DNA from: Cryobacterium gelidum
GTDB lineage: Bacteria; Actinomycetota; Actinomycetes; Actinomycetales; Microbacteriaceae
Assembly: GCF_004403985.1 (NCBI RefSeq)
Contig: NZ_SOHL01000027.1
Span: 373-64,372 of the forward strand
Length of the DNA: 64,000 nucleotides
Direction: 5' to 3'
Shown: one piece after another, positions 17,587 to 28,081 of the stretch
How positions within the stretch are numbered: the first letter of the stretch is position 1
Layout: every line of letters starts with the position of its first letter
Position numbers and translations under genes: made by a program
Notes under the pieces: generated by a model
What the model was told of the DNA's origin: nothing
The model's input: the letters and a program-made list of their open reading frames with translations, nothing else
The model's database searches: none

Positions 17587-18476
17587 CACTTCTCACCACG
17601 CGTCCGGGCGAGATCGGTCTGCTTGCCGCCGGGGCGATCCGTTCAGCCCTCGTCAAGGCCACGGACCAGGCGAACATCTCCTCTTATATCGAAGGGCAGT
17701 CTCCCCTCGCCTGGAGCGACATTTCTGATGCCGGCTGGGACCTTGTCGGCGTCACCGAGGACGACGAGTCCGCGACCCTTCGCGACCTTGTGGAAATCGC
17801 CAAGGCCTGGGGAGAAATCACCGTTCAGCTCCCTCTGCTGACCACGATCATGGCGAAGCGCCACTCCGCCCGCGCAGCCGAGCACGATGGTCCCGTCACC
17901 TTCAGCATCCCCACACAGGCTCTCGCGGCCGGCACCGGAATGGTGCCTTTCGGCCATATCGCGCACATGCACATGGTCGCCGATTTCACCTCCGACACGA
18001 GCTCCCTCGTTGCCGTGCAGAGCCTCACCAGTGACATTTTCGCTCCCAGTCTGCGAGCCGCCCACTCATCGCACATCACAACGTTCACTGCGGAAGCCGC
18101 CCGTGAAATATCTGTCGTGTGGGCTGCGGAGGGCAGCGGTATCGCCAAACGCGCCGTGGCCGATGCCGTGACGTACGCCAAGCAGCGCATGCAGTTCGGT
18201 AAGCCCATCGGCTCGTTCCAGGCCGTCAAACACCACCTGTCGAATGCCCACATGGACGCCGAACAGGCGGAAACCGCCGCCGTCTGGGGCAGCCTGGACC
18301 CCACCAACGCTCATCGCAGTGCTGTCTACTCGCTCGACCTCAGCATCCGCGCTGTCGAGCTGGCGATTCAAGTTCACGGAGGCATCGGATTCACCTGGGA
18401 GATGGGTCTTCACTTCTATTTGCGCCACCTCATCACCCTGCGAGAAATGGTCACGGGGCTCGGTGACCATGCCTGA
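17583..18476 (+). CDS. Acyl-CoA dehydrogenase-like small (beta-type) subunit
   Basis: A 297-residue acyl-CoA dehydrogenase homologue, shorter than the 380 residues of standalone enzymes and weakly conserved in its N-terminal half. The C-terminal part is typical: YAKQRMQFGKPIGSFQAVKH and IQVHGGIGFTWEMGLHFYLR. In actinobacterial steroid catabolism, adjacent long and short acyl-CoA dehydrogenase genes encode alpha2-beta2 enzymes for bulky substrates. The ATGA overlap with the upstream gene and an eight-base overlap with the downstream thiolase support the same design here. It may act on a branched or cyclic acyl-CoA. Confidence 0.85.
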   Translation: MTLLTTRPGEIGLLAAGAIRSALVKATDQANISSYIEGQSPLAWSDISDAGWDLVGVTEDDESATLRDLVEIAKAWGEITVQLPLLTTIMAKRHSARAAEHDGPVTFSIPTQALAAGTGMVPFGHIAHMHMVADFTSDTSSLVAVQSLTSDIFAPSLRAAHSSHITTFTAEAAREISVVWAAEGSGIAKRAVADAVTYAKQRMQFGKPIGSFQAVKHHLSNAHMDAEQAETAAVWGSLDPTNAHRSAVYSLDLSIRAVELAIQVHGGIGFTWEMGLHFYLRHLITLREMVTGLGDHA

Positions 18477-19662
18477 AGCCGTCATCGTCGCCACGGCTCG
18501 ATCGCCGATTGGTCGCGCCTTCAAGGGATCGCTGACCGAGATCCGCGGCGATGACCTCACCGCGCAGATCACGATCGCCGCTCTGGCCCAGATCCCCGAG
18601 CTCGACCCTGCCACCGTCGAGGATTTCCTCCTCGGCTGCGGCCTCCCCGGTGGGGAACAGGGCGCCAACCTCGGCCGAATTGTTCCGCTTTTGATGGGCT
18701 ACGATGACATCCCCGGCACGACGGTCAATAGGTTCTGCGCGTCCAGCCTGCAAACGACGCGCATGGCCATGCACGCCATCAAAGCGGGTGAAGCCAATGT
18801 GCTCATCTCCGCCGGCGTCGAGATGGTCTCCCGCATCCGCGACGGAAACCCAGACGACCCTCAGTACGGCAACAGTGCCTTCACCTCCGGAACACCGCAG
18901 TCCGGAGATTGGGTTGACCCCAGGATCACCGGGGACATGCCCAATGCATTTGTCGACATGGGAACGACAGCCGAGAACATCGCGGGCATTCGAGGCGTTT
19001 CGCGCCGGGAAATGGACGAGTACGCCTTTCGGAGCCAGGCGCTGACAGAGCAGGCGCGTCTATCTGGCTTCTGGGACCTCGACATCACACCCATCACGCT
19101 TCCGAACGGCACCGTCGTCAGCCGCGACGACGGACCGCGTCCCGGCACGACGATGGAGAAACTAGCCGGGTTGGAACCCGTCTTCCGCGAGGGTGGATCT
19201 GTCACGGCTGGTAATTGCTGCGGTCTGAACGACGGGGCGGCGGCCCTCGTCATCATGAGTGCTCAGCGGGCAAAAGAACTGAACCTGACGCCCCTCGCGC
19301 GGATAGTCTCAACGGCCGTCTCCGCGCTTTCCCCCGAGATCATGGGCCTCGGCCCCGTCGAGGCGAGCAAGAAAGCGTTGGCCCTCGCTGGACTCAGCGC
19401 CCAGGACCTGGATCTCGTAGAGATCAACGAAGCCTTCGCCGCGCAGGTCATCCCTTCCTACCGAGAGCTGGACATCCCGCTCGAAAAGGTGAACGTTAAC
19501 GGTGGGGCCATCGCCATCGGTCATCCCTACGGGATGACCGGCGCGCGGATCACGACCACGCTCATCCACTCATTGCAGTGGCATGACAAGCAATTCGGTC
19601 TGGAGACGATGTGCGTTGCGGGCGGCCAGGGCATGGCCATGGTCATCGAGCGGCTGTCCTGA
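18469..19662 (+). CDS. Acetyl-CoA C-acyltransferase (thiolase) 1
   Basis: A 397-residue thiolase. The nucleophilic cysteine is Cys90 in [30 protein letters not shown] (catalytic His) and the second cysteine in CVAGGQGMA complete the site. It should cleave a 3-oxoacyl-CoA to acetyl-CoA and a shortened acyl-CoA. The start ATG at 18469 lies inside the end of the upstream gene, so the dehydrogenase pair and thiolase form one translationally coupled unit. A second thiolase is at 22989-24173. Confidence 0.93.
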   Translation: MPEAVIVATARSPIGRAFKGSLTEIRGDDLTAQITIAALAQIPELDPATVEDFLLGCGLPGGEQGANLGRIVPLLMGYDDIPGTTVNRFCASSLQTTRMAMHAIKAGEANVLISAGVEMVSRIRDGNPDDPQYGNSAFTSGTPQSGDWVDPRITGDMPNAFVDMGTTAENIAGIRGVSRREMDEYAFRSQALTEQARLSGFWDLDITPITLPNGTVVSRDDGPRPGTTMEKLAGLEPVFREGGSVTAGNCCGLNDGAAALVIMSAQRAKELNLTPLARIVSTAVSALSPEIMGLGPVEASKKALALAGLSAQDLDLVEINEAFAAQVIPSYRELDIPLEKVNVNGGAIAIGHPYGMTGARITTTLIHSLQWHDKQFGLETMCVAGGQGMAMVIERLS

Positions 19663-19689
19663 CAACTTTTCAAAAGCGTGAGAACAAAA

Positions 19690-19699
19690 CAAACGATTG
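19690..19699. promoter_or_regulatory. TetR-type operator 4 (CAAACGATTG)
   Basis: It lies 28 bases after the thiolase stop and 107 bases before the ETF beta start. This suggests a separate regulated promoter for the ETF operon. Confidence 0.65.
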
Positions 19700-19805
19700 A
19701 TTGATTTCTCGACATACGTGGTGTTCAATGGAGAACAAGCTTCTTGTCCCTGAACAACGAGCATCTCATCATCATCCGTCCTCCAAACAGCAGGAAGAGT
19801 GCCCC

Positions 19806-20585
19806 GTGAAGATCATTGTGCTCGTGAAGCAGGTTCCCGACACCTGGGGCGAACGATCCCTCGATTCGGCGACCGGGGCGCTGGATCGTTCCGCACCCGA
19901 CAACATCATCGACGAGATCAGTGATCGGTCCCTGGAGGTTGCCCTCCGCCACAAAGATGAGACCGGCGCAGAAGTCATCGTTCTCACCATGGGCCCCGCC
20001 TCCGCCGCGGTTGCGCTGCGCCACTGCCTTGCGATGGGCGCGGATTCGGCGGTTCACGTTTTGGACGACGCCCTCGCCGGTGCCGATGTGACATGGACGT
20101 CAAGCGTGCTTGCTGCTGCCATCACCCATGAGGGCTTCGACATGGTGATTGCAGGAAACGAGTCAACCGACGGCCGCGGGGGCGTAATCCCTGCCATGGT
20201 TGCAGAGCATTTATCGGTGCCTCACCTGACATCGCTGTCCGAGGTCCACATAGCCGTTGACGTCGTCAACGGCTCACGCGAAACCGATTACGGGACCCTC
20301 ACCGTGACAGCACGGCTTCCTGCCATCGTCTCGGTGACGGAACAATCCCCTGACGCTCGCTTTCCCAGTTTCAAGGGCCTCCTGAAGGCGAAGAAGAAGC
20401 CCTTGGCAACCCTCTCCCTCTCAGACTTGAGCATCAACCCGGAAACCTCATTCGGATCAACCGGCCGATCGACGATAACGACCGTCACGCGTCGCCCCGC
20501 ACGCACCGCTGGCATCAAGATTGTCGACTCGGGAAATGCCGGCGTCGAACTGGCAGAGTTCCTTGCCGCCGGGCGCTTCGTCTAA
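19806..20585 (+). CDS. Electron transfer flavoprotein, beta subunit (FixA-type)
   Basis: A 259-residue ETF beta subunit starting [13 protein letters not shown], with the AMP/nucleotide-binding domain and the typical loop [15 protein letters not shown]. With the alpha subunit it takes electrons from the acyl-CoA dehydrogenase. The GTG at 19806 is preferred over the long ATG frame because the family normally begins at this point and AGGAAG lies upstream. A cluster-specific ETF suggests that the dehydrogenases do not rely on the housekeeping ETF. Confidence 0.9.
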   Translation: MKIIVLVKQVPDTWGERSLDSATGALDRSAPDNIIDEISDRSLEVALRHKDETGAEVIVLTMGPASAAVALRHCLAMGADSAVHVLDDALAGADVTWTSSVLAAAITHEGFDMVIAGNESTDGRGGVIPAMVAEHLSVPHLTSLSEVHIAVDVVNGSRETDYGTLTVTARLPAIVSVTEQSPDARFPSFKGLLKAKKKPLATLSLSDLSINPETSFGSTGRSTITTVTRRPARTAGIKIVDSGNAGVELAEFLAAGRFV

Positions 20586-20622
20586 CCCCGCCAAACCTCG
20601 ATCAAACATAAGGAATGACACC

Positions 20623-21597
20623 GTGTCGACTGCACTGACCTTGATTGAAGTGTCCCCGTCGGGAGAGATTCGCGGAAGCGCGAAGATGCTGCTTGCCGCC
20701 GCGACGCGACTCGGAACTCCCGTCGCCGTCCTCAGCACCACGCCGGGCGACCACAGCGAACACGTGAAACAGCTTGGCGATCTCGGAGCTCACCATGTCT
20801 TCATCGCGGAGTCGACCCAGACCGATTCCCTGTTGGCGACTCCTGCAGTGGAGTCCCTCGCGGCAGCGTTCTCCCACTTCGAGACCTCAGCCGCTGTGCT
20901 CGTGACGAACTCCGTCGAAGGCCGTGAGATTGCGGGAAGACTCGCGGTCAGAATCGGTGGAGGCCTCACAATCGATGCCATAGACATCACGCTCGTCAAC
21001 GACAGAGTGGTCGCCCGCAACTCCGTTTTCGGAGGAGCCTTCGACGTCGAGTCGTCCATCCACGGCGGGCCGGCTGTCATAACGCTCCGACAGGGCTCGA
21101 TCGACGAGGAGGTCACGGCCCACACTCCCGATCTGATCACCATCACCTTGTCCCTCACAAGCGTTGCCGCCGCCACGATCACATCCCGAACGGAAGCACC
21201 CACCGACTCGGGCCGGCCCGACCTTCGTGGGGCCGCAACCGTGGTTTCCGGCGGACGCGGTGTCGGCTCGAAGGAAGACTTCCTCCTCGTTGAGCAACTC
21301 GCCGACGCTCTCGGAGCAGCCGTGGGCGCCTCACGCGCCGCAGTGGATGCCGGGTACATCACGCATTCTCTGCAGGTGGGCCAGACCGGAACCATCGTGT
21401 CACCCCAGCTCTACATCGCCCTGGGCATCTCCGGAGCAATTCAGCATCTGGCCGGAATGCAAACGGCCAAGGTCATCGTGGCCGTGAACAAAGATCCCGA
21501 CGCCCCCATTTTCGACTTCACCGACTTCGGCATCGTGGGTGATATCTTCACGGTCATTCCGCAGACCATTGAAGCCCTGCATCGGTTCCGGCATTGA
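20623..21597 (+). CDS. Electron transfer flavoprotein, alpha subunit (FixB-type)
   Basis: A 324-residue ETF alpha subunit. The C-terminal FAD domain carries [11 protein letters not shown], a GQTG segment and the signature [17 protein letters not shown], ending with DYGIVGD-like DFGIVGDIF. The GTG at 20623 follows AAGGAATG. Its stop overlaps the TTG start of a cytochrome b-like membrane protein, which may be the electron exit to the quinone pool. Confidence 0.92.
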   Translation: MSTALTLIEVSPSGEIRGSAKMLLAAATRLGTPVAVLSTTPGDHSEHVKQLGDLGAHHVFIAESTQTDSLLATPAVESLAAAFSHFETSAAVLVTNSVEGREIAGRLAVRIGGGLTIDAIDITLVNDRVVARNSVFGGAFDVESSIHGGPAVITLRQGSIDEEVTAHTPDLITITLSLTSVAAATITSRTEAPTDSGRPDLRGAATVVSGGRGVGSKEDFLLVEQLADALGAAVGASRAAVDAGYITHSLQVGQTGTIVSPQLYIALGISGAIQHLAGMQTAKVIVAVNKDPDAPIFDFTDFGIVGDIFTVIPQTIEALHRFRH

Positions 21598-22526
21598 GCT
21601 CCTCCCTGAAGGTGCGGGAGCCGGTACGCCGCCGATGGGTCAAGGTCGCCGGGTCAGCGCTGCTGGGCGTCCTCCTTCTACTCGCAGCAGTTCTCGGTGC
21701 CCAGGCCGTGCGCGACGTACCCGAGGTGCGTTCTTTCATGCAGACTTACCCCGGGCATTCCGCCTTACCCGCCAACGCTCCGGTGGGCCTGCCGGTCTGG
21801 TTGGGGTGGCAACATTTCTTCAATGCCTTCTTCATCCTGCTGATCATTCGATCGGGATGGCAGGTACGCACCGAGCGTCGACCCGCGGCCTATTGGACCA
21901 GACGCAATTCCGGTATCTTCCGCACGAAATCGGCACCGCAAAGAGTCAGCATCATGCTGTGGCTACACCTCAGCCTGGACTTCCTCTGGATTCTCAACGG
22001 TATTGTCTTCATTGTTTTGCTCGTCGTCACCGGCCAATGGATGAGAGTTGTCCCCCTGGGTTGGGACGTCTTTCCGAACGCTGTTTCCGTGGGCATTCAG
22101 TATTTATCGCTGAATTGGCCCACTGACAACGGCTGGGTCAATTACAACAGTCTTCAGCTTCTGAGCTACTCGGCGACAATCTTCGTCGCCGCGCCCCTGG
22201 CGATCGCAACCGGGCTCCGGATGTCTTCAGCCTGGCCACAACGTGCCCGAAGAATCAACGCCGCGTTCCCCCTGGCGATGGCCAGAGCAATTCATTTTCC
22301 CGTCATGCTCTGGTTCGCCGGGTTCACGATCCTTCACGTGACACTCGTGCTCGCAACAGGTGCGCTGCGCAACCTCAATCACATGTATGCCTCACAGGAC
22401 AACACAACGTGGTTGGGGTTCTGGATTTTCGCAGGATCACTGGTGGTCATGATTGCGGCTTGGTTCGCAGCGACACCTCTCGTGCTGCGCTCCGTTGCCG
22501 CATGGACCGGAACAGTTTCTCGCTAG
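21594..22526 (+). CDS. Cytochrome b561/formate dehydrogenase gamma-like membrane protein
   Basis: A 310-residue membrane protein with about five hydrophobic segments (near 18-38, 70-88, 118-145, 190-205, 230-255 and 275-300). Histidines at the right spacing for haem b ligation are seen in [27 protein letters not shown] and FTILHVTLV. It resembles the b-type cytochrome subunits of formate dehydrogenase or Ni-Fe hydrogenase. It is translationally coupled to etfA (TTGA overlap), so I infer that it links ETF to menaquinone. The usual ETF:quinone oxidoreductase is not encoded nearby. Function is inferred. Confidence 0.7.
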   Translation: MSSSLKVREPVRRRWVKVAGSALLGVLLLLAAVLGAQAVRDVPEVRSFMQTYPGHSALPANAPVGLPVWLGWQHFFNAFFILLIIRSGWQVRTERRPAAYWTRRNSGIFRTKSAPQRVSIMLWLHLSLDFLWILNGIVFIVLLVVTGQWMRVVPLGWDVFPNAVSVGIQYLSLNWPTDNGWVNYNSLQLLSYSATIFVAAPLAIATGLRMSSAWPQRARRINAAFPLAMARAIHFPVMLWFAGFTILHVTLVLATGALRNLNHMYASQDNTTWLGFWIFAGSLVVMIAAWFAATPLVLRSVAAWTGTVSR

Positions 22527-22988
22527 CAGCAATTTTCCGGGCTTGCCTGGGCGAAGTGACCGATCACGGCGAGCCCGACCTGCGAACGCAGTCGGTCAGC
22601 AGCGCGGTTATGTTCATCAATCCAACGACTTACTTATGGCGAACCGGTCGCGGAATGCGTCAGGAGTGCGACGGATTGGGAACGACAGAGGGACAGGCCG
22701 GCGACCACCTCATGAAGGCCGCCGAACCCTGCACAGTTCACGATGCGGCTACCCGCCTCGGGCGAACCGCCAGAACGCAGAATCCCACCATCGGAGGGAA
22801 GAAACCCAAAGATGCCAGTCAGTTAGCGTCTGAGGTGACGTGGGAGATGCTGTTGAGGCAATTCAGGCCGGCCTCGAAGACAGCCGGCCCTTGCGTCGGG
22901 CTTCCGCCTCAGAAGCGGAGTTACTGTAGCCAAACCTCTGGAGAACTGAAGGTTCTCGTCGCGGCGAGTCCGAGTCCGATTGTGGTCA
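22527..22988. other. Intergenic region, no gene recognised
   Basis: About 460 bp between the convergent cytochrome b and thiolase genes. Several frames are open, but none has a start with a ribosome binding site or protein-like sequence. I see no strong hairpin. Confidence 0.4.
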
Positions 22989-24173
22989 TCAGACACGCTC
23001 CAGGATCAAGGCCGAGCCCTGGCCGACGCCCACACACATCGTGGCGAGGCCATGCCGGGCGTTTTCACGTTCCATGCGTCCGAGGAGGGTAACGACGAGT
23101 CGCGCCCCACTCGATCCGAGCGGATGCCCGAGGGCTATCGCGCCGCCGTCGCGGTTCACGATCTCGTCGTCAAGGCCGAGGCGCCGGATGCACGCCAGCG
23201 ACTGGGTAGCGAAGGCCTCGTTCAGCTCGATCGCGCCCAGGTCCTCCACCCGCAGTCCCGTGCGAGCGAGCACCTTCTGGGTAGCCGCAACCGGACCCAG
23301 CCCCATGATCTCCGGCGCGAGACCCACGCTGGCGCCGAACACGATGCGGGCGCGAGGAATGAGGCCATAACGCTTCACCGCCTCGCCGCTCGCCACCACG
23401 ACCGCCGAAGCCCCGTCATTGAGCGAACTGGCATTCCCGGCCGTCACGACAGAACCGCCACGGACGATCGTGCGCAGCCCGGCGAGCCCCTCCAGGCTCG
23501 TATCCCGCCGCGGTCCCTCATCCACGAGCACCTCGCCGGCCTTCATCGGCACGCCGACGATCTCGTCCACGAAATGACCGGCATCAATCGCCGCCGCCGC
23601 GCGCTGCTGACTGCGCAGGGCGAAGGCATCCGCCTCATCACGGGTGATGCCGTCGATGCGAGCGACCTCCTCCGCCGTTTCCGACATCGAAAACGTGGCC
23701 TTATCCCGCGCCGCCAACTTCGGGTTGATGAAACGCCACCCGATGGACGTATCGAACTGCGCACCGGGCTTCGCCCACGCCCGGTCCGGCTTACCCTGAA
23801 CCCAGGGCGCCCGCGTCATCGACTCCACACCGCCGGCCACCATCAGGTCGGCATCGCCGGCGCGAATGGCCTGCGCCGCCATCGTGATCGCCGACAAACC
23901 CGACGCACACAGGCGATTGACCGTGATCCCCGGCACATGATCGGGCAGACCGGCCAGGAGAGCCGCCATCCGCGCCACATTACGGTTGTCCTCCCCGGCC
24001 TGCGTGGCAGCGCCGAAAATGATGTCGTCAATCAGGGCCGGATCGATCCCGGCACGACGCACCGCCTCCGCCACCACGATCGCCGCGAGGTCATCCGGAC
24101 GCACCCCCGCCAGCACCCCACCATAACGACCGACGGGCGTTCGTGCTCCTCCAACGAGGTAGGCCTCTGCCAT
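22989..24173 (-). CDS. Acetyl-CoA C-acyltransferase (thiolase) 2, 3-oxoadipyl-CoA-thiolase-like
   Basis: A 394-residue thiolase. The nucleophile is Cys89 (NRLCASG), with ELNEAFA, GGAIALGHPLGSSGAR and CVGVGQGSAL at the expected places. AGGAGAGAAC precedes the ATG. The sequence is closer to the general acetyl-CoA acetyltransferase/PcaF group than thiolase 1. No TetR-type operator was found at its promoter, so it may be expressed differently. It may handle the last thiolysis, for example of acetoacetyl-CoA. Confidence 0.92.
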   Translation of the reverse strand: MAEAYLVGGARTPVGRYGGVLAGVRPDDLAAIVVAEAVRRAGIDPALIDDIIFGAATQAGEDNRNVARMAALLAGLPDHVPGITVNRLCASGLSAITMAAQAIRAGDADLMVAGGVESMTRAPWVQGKPDRAWAKPGAQFDTSIGWRFINPKLAARDKATFSMSETAEEVARIDGITRDEADAFALRSQQRAAAAIDAGHFVDEIVGVPMKAGEVLVDEGPRRDTSLEGLAGLRTIVRGGSVVTAGNASSLNDGASAVVVASGEAVKRYGLIPRARIVFGASVGLAPEIMGLGPVAATQKVLARTGLRVEDLGAIELNEAFATQSLACIRRLGLDDEIVNRDGGAIALGHPLGSSGARLVVTLLGRMERENARHGLATMCVGVGQGSALILERV

Positions 24174-24310
24174 GTTCTCTCCTGACGACGATGTAATTAT
24201 GGGGTCTGTGCGGTGGCAGTCTGTTTGACCCGGCTGAGAATATCAGCGTGTGTCAGCAAGCTGACGGGATGGTTCTCGGTCCCCAGTCCAACGGCCGGGC
24301 CGGTCGCTCA

Positions 24311-24994
24311 TCAGGCCGAGAGATAGGCGTTCTCAATGTCTTCAATGCGGTTCTTCGCCTTGGCAATTGGCAGGTCTAGTTCGACTCGCCCGCGCCTCAT
24401 AACGTAGACGTGGTCGACGTAGTCGAGTGCCTTCCGAACGTGTTGTTCAACGAGGAGAACACCCAACCCTGTCTCCGACGCCGCAGTGCGCAACGCCTTG
24501 AAGAGGCGTGTCACGACGAGCGGGGCGAGACCGAGTGACAGTTCGTCGGCCAGAATCAGGTTGGGTCCTCGCACCATGGCCCGGCCGAGCGAGAGCATCT
24601 GCTGCTCGCCTCCCGAGATGAGTCCGGCCTTAATACGCAGACGTTTTTCAAGTTCTGGGAAGAGCGCGAGCACGGTGGGAATGTCTACACCGCCGACTCG
24701 GAGGTTTTCCTCAACGGTCAGACCCTTGAAAACGGACCGTTCTTCCGTGACATACGAGAGCCCATTGCGTGCACGCTGGTACAAAGGGGCTGTGGTTGCG
24801 CTGCCGTTAATCGCCACACTTCCCGCCAAGACGCCGATGGCCCCGCTGATGGCCTTCAGCGTGGTTGACTTTCCCGCACCATTTGCCCCGAAGAGAGCGG
24901 TGACGGTGCCCGATTCAACGGTCAGGTTGATGTTTTCCACAACGGGTTGGGTGCCGTATCCAGCGCTCATCCCGATAACGTCAAGTGCGCTCAT
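24311..24994 (-). CDS. livF: LIV-type ABC transporter ATP-binding protein LivF
   Basis: A 227-residue ATPase. Walker A is GANGAGKST, the ABC signature ISGGEQQML, and Walker B LILADELSLGL, followed by the H-loop LLVEQH. It is the second ATPase of a branched-chain-amino-acid-type importer. The ATG overlaps the stop of the fused LivHMG gene by four bases. The importer and the lipoprotein at 12884 presumably bring in the pathway substrate. Confidence 0.93.
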   Translation of the reverse strand: MSALDVIGMSAGYGTQPVVENINLTVESGTVTALFGANGAGKSTTLKAISGAIGVLAGSVAINGSATTAPLYQRARNGLSYVTEERSVFKGLTVEENLRVGGVDIPTVLALFPELEKRLRIKAGLISGGEQQMLSLGRAMVRGPNLILADELSLGLAPLVVTRLFKALRTAASETGLGVLLVEQHVRKALDYVDHVYVMRRGRVELDLPIAKAKNRIEDIENAYLSA

Positions 24995-27702
24995 CGATTC
25001 ATTCCTTCCGTGATTTCTTCCGACGAGGGAGCTCCGAGGTAGGCCTCGAGAACAAGGCTGTCCCCGCGAACTTCAGCGGGGCTTCCTTCGGCGATCTTCT
25101 TTCCGAAGTCGACAACAACGATCTCGTCGCACAGACCCATGACGAAGTTCATGTCATGCTCCACGAGCAGGACTCCTATGCCCCAGTTCTTTGCAAGTTT
25201 TCGAACCATTTCTGCGAGCTCCGCCGATTCGACATCGCCCAATCCGGCTGCGGGCTCGTCCAGCAGCAAAATGCTGGGTTCGATAGCAACAGCGCGGGCG
25301 AGAGCGACGAGTCGACGCTTGCCGTAGGGCAGATTCTCAACCACCGTGTCGAGTTCATCAGCGAGGTCGAACTCACGGATCGCTTCGATTGTGGCCGGGG
25401 AGAGTCGCGGTTTGCTCGGCCGAAAGATCTCCAGGAAGTATGAACCCGACTCGAATGGATCGGCAGCCGTAAGCAGGTTGTCGAGAACGGTACAGTCTTC
25501 GAAAAGCTCAAGAGACTGGAATGAACGGCTGACTCCTGCCCGTGCTCGCCGCATGGCCGAGAGATCATTCATCTTGACTCCATCGAGGATGACATCGCCC
25601 TCGGTCTGCGGGGCGAAACCGGTGATCGCATCGATGATGGAGGTCTTTCCGGCACCGTTGGGCCCGATCAAGCCGAGTACCTGGCCAGGGCGGACCGTCA
25701 GGGTCACGCCTTCCACGGCGACCGTTCCGCCGTATCGAACGGTCAGGTTCCTGACTTCCAATACCTTCTGGCTGACGCGCACCGGAGCTGCGTTGGGAAC
25801 CATCAGCTCCCTGGAGGAATGCGCCTTGGAATCACGGGCCAGCTTGGGCAGAAGTCCCTTGAACAGAGTCGACATTTCCTTGGCAACACCGTTCTGGTTC
25901 TGGATCACGAAGAAGATGATCAGCACACCGCTGACGAGAGGCAGGAACGTGCTGAACTCTCCCGGGATTGCGTTCAGGAGAGCGGCACCAATCGATCCGG
26001 GAGCCAGCGTTGCGCCAAAGAGCGGGCCGAGGAGGAAACCGATTCCGCCGATCATCGCCCAGCCCACAGCCGAAATCGAGTTGAAGCTCGTGAAGGTCGA
26101 ACCGAAGACGATCGATTCGCTACGGAACGCGAGGATGATACCGCCGCACGCCGCTATGCCGGCAGCGACACCGAAGGCGTACAGCTTGGCTGACGTGATG
26201 CTGATTCCAAGTGCGGCGGCGGCTCGTTCATTCGTTCGCACCGCAATGAGCTTGCGGCCGCTTCGTCCGCGACGGATGTTGCCCACGACCAGGGTCATCA
26301 GGAGCAGGAGTCCCAGAGCCACGAGTCCATATCGCTCGGGATGAACGATGGCACTTATGTTGAGGCCGAAAAGCAGGGGTTGCCCGATTTGGGTCCCGAA
26401 GAAGCCTCCCGTCAGGAAGTCGCTGTTGAAGACCATGAACTCGAGAGTCGTGCCCAACCCGAGAGTGACAACGGCCAAGGTGATCCCCCGGGTTCGCACC
26501 GCGGGAAGCGCGATGAGAATCCCGACCGGAATGGTAGCCAAGATGCCGGAGATGAGAGCAACTTCGAAGGAGACATGCCAAATGGAAACCATTCGACCGG
26601 CGATGAATGCGCCAAAACCTGCCATCGCAAATTGGGCCAGCGAAATCTGTCCGGCATAGCCGGTAAGAAGCACGATGGACAGCGTGATCATGGCCGCGGC
26701 AATGGTGATGGTCAAGGCATCCTGCCAGCGAGGCGGAACGGCGATGATCAGGATTGCGACAGCAACGAGAATAGGAACGACGATTCTCCAGCGGATGCGT
26801 CCCGAGCCAACCAGGGGAAGCTTCTGGAAGATGTAATCCCGGAGCGGAAGAGACTTGCCCCGCACCAGCAGGATGATGACGATGGCGACAAGGGGAAGCG
26901 AGTCCGCCAGCCCCGGGATGTCCGCTGAGAAGCGTCCCACAGCGGTCTGCATCATGCCGATGACGAGCCCCGCCACCAATGCGATCGGGAACGAACGGAA
27001 GCCGGCAATCAGCGCCGTCGCCATAGCCGCAAGTACGAGGTTCGTCATCACCGAGACCTGAAGGGTGATGATGGGCGAAACGAGGATTGCCGCAATACCG
27101 GCCAGTGCGGAACCAACGGCCCAATTGATCATGGCAATGCGATCAGACGACCAGCCCAGGGTCGAGGCCGCCAATTCATTTTCAGCCACCGCTGAGGTGC
27201 CGAGTCCGAATCGTGAGTACTTGTAGACAGCCCAGAGGACGACCGTCAAGACCACGGCGATGACGACCATGATGAGTCGGTCCCAAGGAAGGACTATCGA
27301 TCCGGATAGGGGAATGACGCCTTGAGGCAACTCGGGCGTCACGAATGTCGTTCGGCCGCCGTATTTCAAGACCGCGAGGGACTGCAGGGTGAGCAGGATC
27401 CCGAGGGTCGCCACGATTCGCGCCAGCGGCGAGGCGTTCTTGAGCCGGCGCATGATGATGACCTGCACGAGAACACCGACAATTCCTGAGGCGACGACGC
27501 CGATCAAGGCCGATACCAGGAAGGGAAGCTCGAACGTCGTGCGAGCCTCGTAATAGACGTAGGCCCCGAGCATTCCGACGGCACCCTGAGCAAAATTGAG
27601 AACACCCGAGCCTCGGTAGATGAGAACAAGACCTTGCGAGGCAAGTGAGTACATTGCACCCAGGCCAAGGCCGATCAGTGCAAACCGCAGAACTTCTTCC
27701 AT
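24991..27702 (-). CDS. LivH-LivM-LivG fusion: permease-permease-ATPase of LIV-type ABC importer
   Basis: One 903-residue protein combining three normally separate subunits. Residues about 1-290 are LivH-like (GSGVLNFAQGAVGMLGAY). Residues about 305-615 are LivM-like (LLTGYAGQISLAQFAMAGFG). Residues about 640-903 are a LivG-like ATPase with Walker A GPNGAGKTS, signature LPYGKRRLVAL and Walker B ILLLDEPAAGL. Such fusions are known but uncommon, and a triple fusion fixes subunit ratio. I see no frameshift or duplicated stop. The promoter region, shared with hyuA in divergent orientation, has two operators. Confidence 0.93.
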   Translation of the reverse strand: MEEVLRFALIGLGLGAMYSLASQGLVLIYRGSGVLNFAQGAVGMLGAYVYYEARTTFELPFLVSALIGVVASGIVGVLVQVIIMRRLKNASPLARIVATLGILLTLQSLAVLKYGGRTTFVTPELPQGVIPLSGSIVLPWDRLIMVVIAVVLTVVLWAVYKYSRFGLGTSAVAENELAASTLGWSSDRIAMINWAVGSALAGIAAILVSPIITLQVSVMTNLVLAAMATALIAGFRSFPIALVAGLVIGMMQTAVGRFSADIPGLADSLPLVAIVIILLVRGKSLPLRDYIFQKLPLVGSGRIRWRIVVPILVAVAILIIAVPPRWQDALTITIAAAMITLSIVLLTGYAGQISLAQFAMAGFGAFIAGRMVSIWHVSFEVALISGILATIPVGILIALPAVRTRGITLAVVTLGLGTTLEFMVFNSDFLTGGFFGTQIGQPLLFGLNISAIVHPERYGLVALGLLLLMTLVVGNIRRGRSGRKLIAVRTNERAAAALGISITSAKLYAFGVAAGIAACGGIILAFRSESIVFGSTFTSFNSISAVGWAMIGGIGFLLGPLFGATLAPGSIGAALLNAIPGEFSTFLPLVSGVLIIFFVIQNQNGVAKEMSTLFKGLLPKLARDSKAHSSRELMVPNAAPVRVSQKVLEVRNLTVRYGGTVAVEGVTLTVRPGQVLGLIGPNGAGKTSIIDAITGFAPQTEGDVILDGVKMNDLSAMRRARAGVSRSFQSLELFEDCTVLDNLLTAADPFESGSYFLEIFRPSKPRLSPATIEAIREFDLADELDTVVENLPYGKRRLVALARAVAIEPSILLLDEPAAGLGDVESAELAEMVRKLAKNWGIGVLLVEHDMNFVMGLCDEIVVVDFGKKIAEGSPAEVRGDSLVLEAYLGAPSSEEITEGMNR

Positions 27703-27841
27703 CAGGTTCTTCTTCCATCAAATTCGGATTCAACAAAGGTCCGGAAGGGCATGAAGCTCCTTTCGATCCTCATTGATCGGGGTTGGACAGGGGCAAATGC
27801 TCGACCTGCTGCGCCATCCCGCAGGTACCTGATATTTCTAC

Positions 27842-27851
27842 CAATCGTCTG
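27842..27851. promoter_or_regulatory. TetR-type operator 5 (CAATCGTCTG, one mismatch)
   Basis: It lies 140 bp upstream of the LivHMG start in the divergent promoter with hyuA. The extended site is CCAATCGTCTGG. Confidence 0.6.
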
Positions 27852-27934
27852 GTGGAAAGTCAACTATTGCTTTTTTGTCGATCACGCCCGAATTCTCTGG
27901 CCGGCAGCGCTCTAGAAACAAACACCAATTCAAA

Positions 27935-27944
27935 CAAACGCTTG
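27935..27944. promoter_or_regulatory. TetR-type operator 6 (CAAACGCTTG)
   Basis: It lies 138 bp upstream of the hyuA start. TTGACA is embedded at its right edge, so it may overlap a -35 element. Confidence 0.65.
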
Positions 27945-28081
27945 ACAGATTTATCTCGCCTTTGCGACACTTATCGAGAGCTCACGGATCCGTCGTTTCC
28001 GCGCAAGCGGTCAGAGCGCAACAGGGCAAATGTGATCATGACGCAACGGGGCGTTGCAATGAAATGGAGAACACAAGGACT

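Noticed and set aside
22980-24185. 401-residue plus-strand frame opposite thiolase 2
   Set aside because: The thiolase has all catalytic motifs. The opposite frame is rich in Arg, His and Pro and has no domain.
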